Origin: Prunus persica
Taxonomy: Eukaryota > Streptophyta > Magnoliopsida > Rosales > Rosaceae
Length of the DNA stretch: 64,000 nt
Direction: 5' to 3'
NCBI RefSeq assembly: GCF_000346465.2
Contig: NC_034015.1
Location: 3,268,658-3,332,657, forward strand
A program made the translations under genes and the position numbers. Below are positions 46,144 through 57,445 of the stretch, in pieces. Numbering within the stretch: the first letter of the stretch is position 1; every line of letters starts with the position of its first letter. The notes below the pieces were generated by a model. That model made no database searches, was not told the DNA's origin, and saw only the letters and a program-made list of their open reading frames with translations.

Positions 46144-46618
46144 TGTTTATGCCATAATCAACCAGGCGTGCCTAGCATCAAAACAACTAGCACCAAGGCA
46201 GACACGCCTTCTTCCTTGCCAAGGGAAGACACTCTTTCGAAGTGGCCGTCACTTGTCAAAGCCCCCAAATGCCGAACCTAAAGGACACGTGTCATCACCA
46301 CAGCAATTTGCACAAAGTCCCACATCGAAACTTTGTGCAAACCTCCCACTTTCACTTCCCTATAAATAGGGAACAATACCCGAGTAAAAAATATAATTAT
46401 TCTCTTACCTTTACTGTTACTCTACCAAAATTGCCATTTATAGTTGACTTAAGCATCGGAGAGCCTTCGGCGGGCACCACACCGGTGTCCGAAGCTTAAC
46501 GACTGCTTCTTCCATTTTGCCTTCTGCAGGGCGTTCTCTTACCGAAGGTCCTCACCTTCCCTGCTGAAGACTCATCACATCTCTCTAAGTTGACCCTCTC
46601 CCAAAAAGAAAGTCAACA
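46144..46618 (+). repeat. Tat-like element 5-prime LTR
   Basis: 475 bp with TG...CA ends. Contains CCCTATAAATAGGGAACA at 46359-46376, a probable TATA box for the LTR promoter. Confidence 0.9.
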
Positions 46619-46729
46619 GTTTGGTGTAATCTGTGGGAATCTGACTCTTGAATCCAATTTTTCTCTACCAGCCCACTGGCTCCCTCTCCCATCAAGTCTC
46701 GTCGCCTCTTTTTCACCCCACATTCTGCC

Positions 46730-48350
46730 ATGCCGACCGAGGATAGCCACCATATCCCCTGTGAAGGCACCTCCAGAAGGAAACCTTCGGCGGATGTCAA
46801 TCTCCAAGCAGAAGTGGAGCGCCTCCGCACCAGTGTTACCAAAACGTCACAGAAATACGAACACCTTCATTGCAAAAATGTTGAGCTGGAGCATGAGTAT
46901 CATGCTCTAAAGAGTAATTGGGAAAGGACTCACCCTCAGAATGCCCAGTAAGAACTTACCCAGGCTTTGGACCATACCCAGTCGAACTAGCCGTTGACCT
47001 CCCCTTACAGTGCCCCGGTCCAGCCTGGGCCTGACAAAGGTAAAGGCCACCTTCATCCGGAGACAACCAAGTTGTGGCTCTTTCACATCTCCCCACCGAG
47101 GTACCGGCCCTATGAACCGACGAAGGTCTACAAAGATTGCATGGACTATATCCTGGACCGTCAGGCAGAGCTGATTCCTATCCCTGTTAACCTCAAAAAC
47201 CCATGAGTGAAACACTTGGGCCCTCCACCGAAGCCCACCCTCCTACCCACCACAGAGGGTGTAGGGGACTTGGATGACTGAGAGTTTTATCACCTAGGAG
47301 ATTGGGAGTCTTACCATACAGAGGCCTTCAAGGAGTGGGTACTTTACCCAACCCTTCACCGCCCACACCCCAGGCCTTCGGCACCTGGTACCCTTCCTCA
47401 TGCCGACCCGGCTCATCTTTGAGAAGGTCCGGCGTCTGGAGAGTAAGCAACACCGCAGTCACTAGCCCCTCTAGGCAAAGCCACGCCCTGGGTCTTTTAT
47501 CGAATGTATCCTCAACTACCACCAGGAGAAGGACATCCAGCCGCTCCGTATTGCCTTCTACACCCTCTCACCCATATCCACTATTTCCAGTCTGCCCTTG
47601 GGTGTAAGGGTCTCACTGACGAAGGTATGTGCCTCCTCTTCCCCTCTACCCTCAGTGGCGCAACTCTTAATTGGTTTTACAGGCTGACCCCTACACTATC
47701 AACTCATTTGACAATCTAAAGCAGGCTTTCCTGGACCATTTCATGATCCAGATGGATTGCCTGTACTCCGCCGATGACTTGTACATGCTTTGGCAGGGGG
47801 AAGACGAACTCATTTGAGAGTATGCAGCTCGCTTCAGCCACGAGTACTCCTGTTGCCCGGAGACGGACGACGGAGCTGCCTTCGGTGCTTTTAAGAGTGG
47901 CCTCCACGAGTCCAACTACCGTTACCTAGTCTATAGCAACCCTTGGAACACATATGCAGAGCTAATGAAGCTGGCAGCCGTGCAAGCCAAGGCCGAGTAT
48001 TTCAACTCAAAGCGTAGCCTAGCCATCTCTGCATGCGGCACTTTTGGTGATCCTCCACCTGCTTCGACACCTATCCCAGCGCCACCTCAATATTCTACTC
48101 CCACCCCACATAACCAGGGTACCCTGCCCCCAAAAAGGAAGGACAACATACATTTAGCAGTCATAAACATGGTAGACATGACAACCATCACCAGCCTAGC
48201 GGGGGCAACCCTCCAAGGACAAGTGATCGTGCCCCACTCCCATTCACACCCAAGCCTAGGTTCGAGGTCTTCACCACCCTAAACACCACTTATGAGAATG
48301 TTTTGGTTTATGAGGCACCTATCATACCCAAGCCTTCCCCCGGGAGATGA
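46730..48350 (+). pseudogene. Gag region of the Tat-like element (broken)
   Basis: Starts MPTEDSHHIPCEGTSRR with a coiled-coil-like stretch LQAEVERLRTSVTK. The gag core follows at about 47590-47990: TLSGATLNWFYRL, then QAFLDHFMIQMD, AARFSHEYSCCPE and YAELMKLAAVQAKAEY, spread over two frames with at least one TGA (about 47816) that would be CGA in a working copy. Gag forms the cytoplasmic particle. Proline-rich linkers follow. Confidence 0.75.
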
Positions 48351-48729
48351 GAATGTTTTAGTTAATGAGGCACCTATCGTACCCAAACCTCCCCCCGGGA
48401 GACCAGGCAGCAAGCCTATGCCCAACACAGGCGTCTTCTGCCGTTTTCACTAATTCGGTGGCCATGATACTGAATCTTACGTGGCCCTAGGCAACATCAT
48501 GGAAGGCCTCATCCGTGAGCACAAGTTGGACAAATATGTGCACAATCTCCCGTCCCCACTTAACCCTCACCAACGGCAAATCAACATGATCTCCACCATC
48601 AGTGGTTGTCCTACCTTGGCTAGAACCTCCAACAACTCCGTCAAACATTATGTCCGCTCCATTTATGCGCACCAGGTCTTCAGCACCAAGCAGGGATGCC
48701 TGCCGAAGACCTAAAAATCGGGCTGGTCC

Positions 48730-49170
48730 CCCATTACCTTCTGCAAGGAGGAGGAACGTGGTGTTATTCTCCCTCATGATAACCCACTCATTATCCTTGC
48801 GGACATTTCTAACTTCGACGTTAGGCGTATCTTGGTGGACACTGGCAGCTCGGTCAGTGTGATGTTTGCTGATGCTTTCCACGAGCTCCAGGTTCTTCTC
48901 ACTTGCTCGACCGAAGTATCACACCCCTGATAAGCTTCTCTGGTGATGTTGTCCAGCCCATTGGCAGCATCCATCTCCCTATATCTATTGGAGCAGCACT
49001 CCAGCGGATGACGGTCACCACCCCCTTCCTCATTATTGACTGTCCCACAGCTTACAAAGTCATCATTGGGCGCCCTGCCTTGGCCCAAATGAAGGTTTTC
49101 ATTTCCACACATATGCTGCTGCTGAAGTTCCCTATGCCCAATGGCACAGGCACAGTGCGCGGCGACTAAC
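48730..49170 (+). pseudogene. Aspartic protease region of the Tat-like element
   Basis: The frame around 48820-48860 reads RILVDTGSSVSVMFADAFHE, containing the DTG(S) active site of retroviral-type aspartic proteases. Downstream in another frame, PIGSIHLPISIGAALQRMTV and DCPTAYKVIIGRPALAQMKV match the flap and C-terminal region. A frameshift lies between the two parts. Confidence 0.75.
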
Positions 49171-49389
49171 TTGGCGCCCAAAGCTGCTATGCTTCAGCAG
49201 TAAGATCCACAAATCGCCAACATAAGGGAGAGGCCCTCGCAGTAACCAAGGCTCCAACCCCTCCTCAAGTTGGCACTGAACGACCTGAGGACCCAAGGGA
49301 GGAGTCTGTTACCCAGCAGGGCGAACCTGTGGAAGACCTAGAGCTGGTTACTCTTCATGATGACATCCCGGATTGGTAGGTCCGGATTG

Positions 49390-50290
49390 GCACCTCCCTC
49401 TCACAAGAGCTTTGTTTTGACCTCGTTGCCTTCATCCACCTCAACTCTGAACTCTTCGCATGGTCTTACAATGACATGCCTGGCATATCACTAGACATCA
49501 TATCCCATATACTAAGTGTTAATCCTGCCATCCGACTCGTTCAGCAGAAGTGTCGTGCTTATGACCCCAAGCGCTATGAGGCCATGAGGGCAGATGTGGA
49601 TAGGTTGAGTAGTATTGGATTCATCAAGGAGGTAGACTATCCCACATGGCTGGCTAATGTGATGATGGTCCGCAAACCAAGAAAGGGCTGGCGCATGTGT
49701 GTAGATTACACCAACCTTAATCGGCCCTGCCCAAATAATAGTTTCCCCATACCCCGCATTGACTAGCTGGTTGATGCCACAGCTGGCCACGCCTTTCTTA
49801 GCTTTATGGATGCTTACTCGGGGTACAACCAGATCTTCATGCACCCTGATGACCAAGCCCACACCTCCTTCATTACAGATCGTGGTCTATACTGCTACAA
49901 GGTGATGCCCTTCGAACTCAAGAACGCCGGGGCTACTTATTAGCGTCTTGTGAACAGCCTCTTTGCCCCATTGATTGGCAACACCATGAAGGTTTATGTC
50001 GATGACATGCTAGTCAAAATTCGCACTACTGACTTGCACATCTCTAACCTATCGGCCATGTTCACGATCCTGAAGCAGTACAGAATGAGGCTCAACCCTG
50101 TGAAGTGTGCCTTTGACCTAGCTTTAGGTAAATTTCTTGGCTTCATGATCAGCCAGCGAGGTATCGAAGCCAACCCAGAGAAACTCTAGGGCATCCTCGA
50201 CATGAGGATACCCAAGACAGTCAAGGAAATTCAAAGCCTTACAGGGCGAGTCGCAGCCCTGACCAGGTTTTTATCCAAGGCAACTAATCG
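49390..50290 (+). pseudogene. Ty3/gypsy reverse transcriptase of the Tat-like element
   Basis: Copies element RNA into cDNA. 49476-49766 gives VQQKCRAYDPKRYEAMRADV, then FIKEVDYPTWLANVMMVRKP and WRMCVDYTNLNRPCPNNSFP. Two stops (49764-49766 and about 49940) interrupt it. 49950-50189 gives NTMKVYVDDMLVKIRTTDLH with the YVDD catalytic box at 49995-50006. The order and wording are typical of the Tat/Athila branch. Confidence 0.88.
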
Positions 50291-50383
50291 GGTGCCCCAT
50301 TCTTCGAAGCACTCAAGGGTAACAAGCGAAACATTATCTGGACTGCCGAATGTGACAAAGCTTTCACCGAGCCGAGGGAATAT

Positions 50384-50689
50384 ATGAGCTGGGCCCCCTT
50401 ATTATCAACCCCCAAGCCTGGAGACACCCTCACGATTTACCTCTCCATCTCGGCTACAGCGGTTAGCTCTGTGCTCATCCGACCAAAGGAAAGCGCTGAG
50501 CACCCAGTGCATTATGTTAACAAGGCATTACAGGATGCCGAGGCTCGGTACCCAGACATTGAGAAACTGGCATTCACCCTGGTAGTCTCGGTAAGACGCC
50601 TCAGACCATACTTCCAAGCTCACACTATCCATGTCTTAACCATACTTCCAAGTGTTGCAAAAACCAGAAACTTCTGGGAGGTTGGTTAA
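50384..50689 (+). pseudogene. RNase H of the Tat-like element
   Basis: Residues LTIYLSISATAVSSVLIRP, then HPVHYVNKALQDAEARYPDI and KLAFTLVVSVRRLRPYFQAH correspond to the RT-connected RNase H of gypsy elements. The normal catalytic Asp positions appear altered (LSIS instead of a D-containing strand), which is common in elements that carry a second RNase H. Confidence 0.8.
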
Positions 50690-50834
50690 GTAGGCCATTG
50701 AACTTGGTGAGTTTAATATCCACTACAAACCCTGCCCAGCTGTAAAGGGCCAAACTGTCGCTGACTTCATCTCAGAATTCACAGAACCCCAAACTTCGGC
50801 CACTACCAAAGCCATTACCGAACCCAATCTTCCT

Positions 50835-51149
50835 TTGAGCCAGGACCACGTCGCCAGCACTTTCACCCTAGACCCGACCCAGCCCTTGTGGACCTTATAT
50901 GTGGATGGCTCATCCAATGCCCAAGGCTGTGGGGCCGACCTTATTCTCCTCTCCCCAGACAAGGTTGTTCTTCAGTACGCCCTCCGCTTCAAATTCCACG
51001 CCTCCAACAATGAGGCCGAATACGAAGCACTCTTAGCTGGCCTTCGGCTAACAAGGAGATGGGCGCCAGGTAAATTCAGATATTCAGCGACTCACAGCTC
51101 GTTATACATCAAGTCAACCAGGACTTCGCGGCCAAGGACGTCTCTATGA
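50835..51149 (+). pseudogene. Additional (archaeal-like) RNase H of the Tat-like element
   Basis: PLWTLYVDGSSNAQGCGADL, then LSPDKVVLQYALRFKF and ASNNEAEYEALLAGLRL contain the catalytic Asp (YVDG) and Glu (NNEAEYEALL) of the second RNase H found in Tat-lineage elements. A frameshift follows near 51060. Confidence 0.85.
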
Positions 51150-51179
51150 CAGCTTACCTCCACTTATAAGGCCAAGGCT

Positions 51180-51386
51180 AATAATGAGCAGTTAGCCCTA
51201 AATTTTGACTTCATCGATGAGCTTCGTGACCAATTCAACATGTGCAACGTTGGGTACAAACAATGTATCGCCAAGTACTATGTCACCAAGGTCTGTCGCC
51301 TCGGCACTTATCAGCTTCATGATCCGAAGGGCAAGACCTTGCCTCACCCTTGGAACGCTGATCACCTCAAATACTATTATAAGTAA
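51180..51386 (+). pseudogene. Integrase C-terminal remnant of the Tat-like element
   Basis: The frame ends CRLGTYQLHDPKGKTLPHPW followed by NADHLKYYYK and TAA. This is the conserved tail of Tat-type integrases (GTY-L, LPRPWNADHL-YY). The zinc finger and DDE core, normally about 350 residues between the second RNase H and this tail, are absent. The element therefore has a large internal deletion. Confidence 0.75.
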
Positions 51387-51690
51387 ACATACCTAGACCC
51401 TAGGATATTATGTTTTCTTAGACCTTGGTTTTAAGCCTTGACTCAATCATTTTTTGTACTTAATGCCTTTCGGCACCCATTTAATGAAAGCGCCCGACCT
51501 GGGACTAATTCTATTCATTCTAAGTTCCTTTAGTTGGCAAACATGCATAACAGTGAGAAGAAACTACGCTGTCATAACATCATAAAGGTAACCCTGCCTT
51601 ATGGCAGGGCAATATCCATACAAAATGAAGAAGAAGACAGAAAGAAAATATTTTGGTTACATCATAAGCAAAAGTAAAGGTACATAGCCC

Positions 51691-53266
51691 TCAGGCATCG
51701 GCACACTGCTCTGGCACCTCCTTTGCTGCTAGCTCGGCCTCGGATGGCAGCAGCACTGTTCCACTAATGACGTCATGGATGGATGTCTCATGCCCCTTCC
51801 GCTTCTTTTCCAACTGCGCCAACAAGCCGTCATCCTCCTGCCAAGGCCGCTTCTCAGCAGCCCGCGCTTTGGTCACCTCAACTGTACTGGTTGTGCCCCT
51901 TGCCTGTGTCTTTTTGGCTTTGTTGGCCCTATCCTTCTCCCTCATCTCCCGTAGATTCCACTGCCTTTCCTCCTGATCCACCGCCACCTTCGGTGAACGC
52001 TCCATCGTCACTATAGCCTTCTGCACCTCGACCACTGTAGCCACCGACACAACATATCAATTAGCAAAAACAAAACCAAACAAACACTAGTACCAAAGAA
52101 TAAGTACGACACTTACTTCCTTGAAGCAGCCCCGACTCCAGAAGAAGTGCTAGTGTCAAAATGTTCCTCAGCTCACGCGCCTCAGCAGGGACTAGTCTCC
52201 TCACCAACTCTATCTCTTTCTCCTCTTCCCTGGTCATCGGCCTACACTTCATGGAACCTGCACAGAGACAAGAAAGGCTTCAGCTCCCAAAAACTTCGGA
52301 CGAAATAAAAAGCATCCATACCCAAGCACATACAACAACACAACTTAAAAGCAGAAGTTATAACCAACGACCTATAGATTGAAATTGGGTGGGCAAGTGT
52401 CCACTGACAGTCTTCCTAGGCCAGCACTCCCAGTCGCCGAAGGCAAAGAACCACCGATTTCTCCATGTTTTATGCGACGACGGTGGTTGCCCTACAAAGT
52501 ACCCCATTTCCTTTGCCTTTCGGCAGTTAACCAGCACTCAGCCATAGTTGCCATGTTGCCTGGACACTGAGTACAGATGCATGAACTGCTCGAAGGTTGG
52601 CTCCCCTCACTTTGCCAACCACCACGCTATGTACACCCCGTGCAGTATACTCCAAAAGTTAGGATTATACTTCTCATGGGCATAGCCCAGTCTGGATAGC
52701 ATCATCTTCACCCAAGGATGCAAGGGTAGCCTCAATCCATATTTATACATAGCTGAGAACACCATCACACAACCCTCGGGAGGGTACCTCGCCACTTCAG
52801 TGGGTGTGGGCAACCTCAAACCCACACAATCAGGTATCGCATAGTCTACCTTCAGGAACTCTAGCTCACAGAGACTCATTAGATTCCTCTTCGGCAGCGG
52901 AACCCCTATTGGAACGCTCGCACCAGTAGAAGCCACTACCACCGTGCCACACCCAAATGGTCCCACTCGCCCACTTGCACTGGCTTCTGGCGCCTGAGTC
53001 ACACCCAATACCCGATTGGCACAAGCTTCTAAGGTAGCATAATTCCTTTGCATCTCCCTATAGGCTTCCTCCCCAGAGCTCCTTGACTGCTCTTCTTCCC
53101 CCACCCTATCCCCCTCCACTATCAGCCTTTCCACTATATGTTCAGACTCAGTACTCTCCCCATCAATACCCAGGGCTTCATCATGACTACCACTATCAAA
53201 CTCTTCCCCACTAAAGGCATGGGGACTGGGTGGACATTGACTTTCTCTTTCAGAATTATCAGACAT
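51691..53266 (-). pseudogene. Antisense spliced ORF of the Tat-like element (putative gypsy-type transposon protein)
   Basis: It lies on the strand opposite to gag-pol, between the integrase remnant and the 3-prime LTR. Exon A runs from 53266 to about 52385 and encodes an acidic N-terminus (MSDNSERESQCPPS) and a block PPEGCVMVFSAMYKYGLRLP, LHPWVKMMLSRLGY, NPNFWSILHGVYIAWW. This resembles the plant 'putative gypsy type transposon' domain. Exon B is 52257-52117. An 82-nt GT-AG intron (52116-52035) joins it in phase to exon C, 52034-51691, a charged region rich in E, K and R. Two TGA stops interrupt exon A (near 52606 and 52549). Antisense ORFs in this position are known in Tat elements such as Grande; their role is unknown. 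Confidence 0.7.
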
Positions 53267-53726
53267 CTACAAATACAAAAATAAGGAAACTAATGGGCTT
53301 GCGAAAATCGAAAGCAAAAGGCTAGGCATGTTCTTCAGCATTCATGACAGTTCATCTAAATTCATACTAGTTCATGCACAAACTCAAGCAAAATGAGCAT
53401 TTCAATCCATGGCAAGAGGACAAAACTAGACATACCTTGTTATCGCCACCACGCACGTCTGCTGGAAATCACTTAGCCTTGATGGAATCCCCTTCAACTT
53501 CGTCGAAAATAGCCTCCGAGCACCTCAAACGATCAAAAATCGCCTTAGCTCCTCTACTCAAGTCTCTCTAAAATTCAAAGTACCCCTCATTCAGCCTTCC
53601 ACGCTCCTTTTAAAGGCATACAAAGGCTCATCGATTTTCGACCCATCGCAGTAACTCATCCTACCATTAGGGATGCCTCGATTTCCATAAATAAACGGTT
53701 CAAATATCACCTCGATTTCCGTTAGG

Positions 53727-54190
53727 GATGACGTCACACCTTCCCTTCAGAAGCCTCCCTTCAGAAGCGTGAAGGGACTCTCGTGAAACTCGCGATGATG
53801 TCACACCTTTCCTTTGAAAGGCTCCTTTTCGAAGCGTGAAGGGACTCTCGCGACTTGCGATGACTTCACACCTTCCTTTCGGAAGGCTCCCTTCCAAAGC
53901 GTGAAAATACTCTCGTGAAACTCGCGATGACATCATACCTTTCCTTTGGAAGGCTCCTTTTCGAAGCGTGAAGGGACTCTTGAGACTCGCGAAGAAATCA
54001 CACCTTCCCTTCTGAAGCGTGAAAGAACTCTCATGAAACTCGAGATGACGTCACACCTTCCCTTCGAAAGGCTCCCTTTCAAAGCGTGAAAGGACTCTCG
54101 CGACTTGTGATGATGTCAAACCTTCCCTTCGGAAGGCTTCCTTTAGAAGCGTGAAGGGACTCTTGCGACTCGTGATGACGTCACACCTTT
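53727..54190. repeat. ~65-bp minisatellite with palindromic TGACGTCA, 7 units
   Basis: Units begin GATGACGTCACACC at about 53727, 53795, 53860, 53926, 53990, 54045, 54110 and 54174. Each contains CCTTCC-TTCGGAAGG and GAAGCGTGAAGGGACTCTCG words. Spacing is 55-68 bp. TGACGTCA (intact at 53729, 54046 and 54176) is a bZIP-type palindrome. The array ends just before the 3-prime LTR. Confidence 0.88.
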
Positions 54191-54203
54191 ACAGAATTCA
54201 CCT

Positions 54204-54678
54204 TGTTTATACCATAATCAACCAGGCGTGCCTAGCATCAAAACGACTAACACCAAGGCAGACACGCCTTCTTCCTTGCCAAGGGAAGATTCTCTTCCGA
54301 AGTGGCCGCCCCCTGCCAAAGCACCCAAATGCCAAACCTAAAGGACACGTGTCATCACCACAGCAACTTGCACAAAGTCCCACATCGAAACTTTGTGCAA
54401 ACCTTCCACTTTCACTTCCCTATAAATAGGGAACAGTACCCGAGTAAAAAATGTAACTATTCTTTTACCTTTACTGTTACTCTGCCAAAATTGCCATTTA
54501 TAGCTGACTTAAGCATTGGAGAGCCTTCGGCAGGCACTACACCAGTGTCCGAAGCTTAATGACTGCTTCTTCCATTTTGCCTTCTGCAGGGCGTTCTCTT
54601 ACCGAAGGTCCTCACCTTCCCTGCTGAAGACTCATCACATCTTTCTAAGTTGACCCTCTCCCAAAAAGAGAGTCAACA
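54204..54678 (+). repeat. Tat-like element 3-prime LTR
   Basis: 475 bp, nearly identical to the 5-prime LTR, with the same CCCTATAAATAGGGAACA TATA region. The low divergence indicates a fairly recent insertion. Confidence 0.9.
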
Positions 54679-54683
54679 CACCT

Positions 54684-57330
54684 TTTTAGGAATGAGACAA
54701 ATGAAAGTTTCATTTGTAACCCCGTTTACAATCCCACTGTGGAAAAAATCTTGCATTATCTTCATGAGATCTCCCTTGAAAACCTCTCAACAAGATTGAA
54801 AAAAGCTCATAGAATAACCGTCTAGGCCCGAGGATTTATCCTTACCACAATCAAATACTGCTTTATGAACTTCCTCCATTTCGAACGGTCGTTCGAGCCA
54901 ATCGGCCTCCAATGGGCTAATGGGACACCAATTTATGCCTTCAACACCCCAGCCTACATTTTTATTGCTGCTATATAACCCTTTAAAGAACTTTAGCACC
55001 TCCCTTTCGATGCATGCCTCTGCTTCTATTACACCAAATTCCTCAACTTCTAACTTGTCTATGAAATTTCTTTTCCTGAATCCATTTGCCACTTTGTGAA
55101 AGAACTTGGTATTCCCATCACCTTCTCTTGCCCATTTTACCTTCCCCATTTGACTCCATTTTACTTCCTCCTTTTGAGCCAAATCTCCGACCTTTAGAAG
55201 AAGATTTTCTCTCTCAATCCTCAAAAAATTGTCCAATCCTTCACTACCTTTGCATTGATCCAGAACCAGCAACCTATCTTCAGCCTCCCATTTATCTAAC
55301 TCTACATCCCCGAATTCCTCCTTGCACCATAATTTCAATTTTTCTTTTAGAATTTTTAGCCTTGTCATGAATTTGTAGCCCTCCCATCCCGAAATATGGT
55401 CCTCACCCCACCACAACTTGATATTCCTCTTAAAGTCCAAGTGATTCAACCACATGTTTTCGAACTGAAAAGGCGAAGGCTTTGTGGCGATAATGAGGAA
55501 AACAATCTTCCCAGCTGCCCGACACTAGAAATTGGTCGAGTCTTTTACAAATTGCATTCTCTCTTAGGTTAGACCAAATGAATAAAGCGTTGAGAAGATT
55601 GTGATCTCGTAAATTGGTGTCTTGGATAAAATCGTTAAAGTCGAGCATACTTTTAGTCACTCTTTCATCATTCGACTTTTCAGCTGTAAAACGGACCACA
55701 TTAAAGTCACCTCCGAGACACCACTTATCGCCGCAATATCCATACAAATCAGCCAATTCTTCCCATAAACTATTTCTTTTCCTTTGTCTGCATGGGCCTT
55801 AAATCCAAGACAACCACCATTTCGTCCCGAAACTCTCAGCAATTCTAATAGATATCAAGAATTCACCAACCATAGAATCGATTACAGAAACGGATTAAGA
55901 ATTCCACAAAATTGCTATACCGCCAGACCTTCCCAAGGAAGGAGAGAAAACCCACTCCTTGAATCTTGACCCCCAAACACTTGCCCCCAGCTGTCTATCC
56001 ATTATCTCCTTTTTAGTTTCTAGCAAAATTACAATGTCTGGTTTGAGTCTCCGTACTTGTTCTTTTACCAGTAATCTTTTCCTTCTACTTCCCAAACATC
56101 AAATATTCCTGTTGATTATCTTCAGTAATAAGAATTATAGTCCCTTATATGTTCTTCACTTTTTCTAGTACCCCTCAATCTAGAGTCACCGATGGATATA
56201 CAAAGTTTGACATGCCTTTTGTGAGCCAGGTACTTCTTTAGGGGAATCAATGATATGTCCATTTTGTGGAGCAACAATTTAGGTAACCGTCTTTGCGTCC
56301 ATTGCCTCGACGTTTTCTTCTTTTCTTGGAATAGTACATTTCTTCGGGAATAATCGCTGGAACAATTATTGCATCTTCGTCATCCTCTAGCCCCAAAACC
56401 TTATTTGACCGGACATTGGCGGGGAAACAACCTTCCACATACCCGTTGACATCGCTGGGTTCGTCGCAAATAGCAAAAATTGCTTTAAGAATGTCCTCTT
56501 CATTGGCAAAAACTTCTGTATGTTTCGTCTCCTCGTTCGAAGATATTTCATCAACGAATTCAGAGTTAGACGATGGTAATTTGACCACTGAATCCACTGA
56601 TTCCGGGCAAATCGACGAATGGATTCGTCGTCGTCTTTCTCAGCGATCGCTATTGGGGAAAGAGAACTGACCTGCAATGAGGCGTCTGGGTTTGAGAGTC
56701 AATCATCGATGTGAGACAGTCCCCCTTCTCAGGCCCCTGCTTCCCTCACATTTGCTCTACTGAATCTTGATAGAAATATGAGTTTTGGCTTAACCATAGT
56801 CATTGTACACTCGCTCTTTAACTGGGGGTTTTCTATCCCAAAAATAGGACCCGGCTCACTAAATGACTTGATATTAGAAAAAGGCTTGGGCTCAGAGGAA
56901 AAATCACTAAAAAGGTTAGATTGGGCTGCGAGTTTCGAAATGGGCTCGTCATTAATTGGGCCCAGGATCACCTCGGTTTCTTTTGTGCTCCTATAAGGTA
57001 AATTTGAGATATGACGAGGATTCATTAAATTCTCCATTGCTAGAATAAAAATCCCATCATCTTGAGCATTCTGAATCTGCACAGTTCCGAAAATCATGTT
57101 CTGATTTTCCATCTCGAAACTATCAAAATGTCTCATCTTATTTATGTTGCGTCGACCCTCTAGTGACTCAGACTTGTCGAGACTTCACCTCTAGCCCCCG
57201 ATTGAACAATCTGGCTATTGGAAATCGTAGACGGAGCTTGCTGTGATATGATGGGCCGAATTGCTGGGGAAATTGGTCTAACCTTCACGTAATAAGTTTA
57301 TGTTCCTTCTGTAAGAATCAAGATTTTCGG
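54684..57330 (-). mobile_element. LINE copy 2, 5-prime part: ORF1 tail, endonuclease and RT start
   Basis: Reading the minus strand from high to low: an ORF1-like region at about 57136-56250 with basic tail (KKRRKRRGNGRK), then an endonuclease starting SRRKRLLVKEQVRRLKPDIV with LLETKKE and SGGIAILWNS (56095-55895), continuing WCLGGDFNVVRF and LDQFLVS (55756-55430). A linker to the RT follows (55455-54787: WAREGDGNTKFFHKVANGFR, then GKDKSSGLDGYSMSFFQ), up to FICLIPKKV, where the Tat-like LTR interrupts. The remaining RT is at 46143-44367. Frameshifts and stops make it inactive. The 5-prime boundary is approximate. Confidence 0.82.
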
Positions 57331-57445
57331 TAAAAAAACCAATGAGATTTTTTCTGGTTTTAGTTTTTGCTTCGAAACCTTCGTTGAAAGCCATAGACAT
57401 TGCCTGGCCATTGTTGTCGCCTCCTTTGTGGATACTCAAAGATTC

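Larger units (their letters stand above)
46144..54678 (+). mobile_element. Tat-like Ty3/gypsy retrotransposon, 8.5 kb, integrase core deleted
   Basis: Two 475-bp LTRs (46144-46618 and 54204-54678) begin TGTTTAT and end GTCAACA. The flanks TACCT (46139-46143) and CACCT (54679-54683) are an imperfect 5-bp target duplication inside LINE copy 2. Plus-strand order: primer-site-like TTTGGTGTAATCTGTGGG, gag, protease, RT, RNase H, a second RNase H typical of the Tat lineage, and a scrap of integrase C-terminus. After that comes a roughly 2-kb region with an antisense spliced ORF, and a minisatellite before the 3-prime LTR. Many stops make it non-autonomous. Confidence 0.88.

Noticed and set aside
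49512..49862. 116-aa minus-strand ORF
   Set aside because: Antisense of the reverse transcriptase; residues show no family resemblance, unlike the antisense ORF at 51691-53266.
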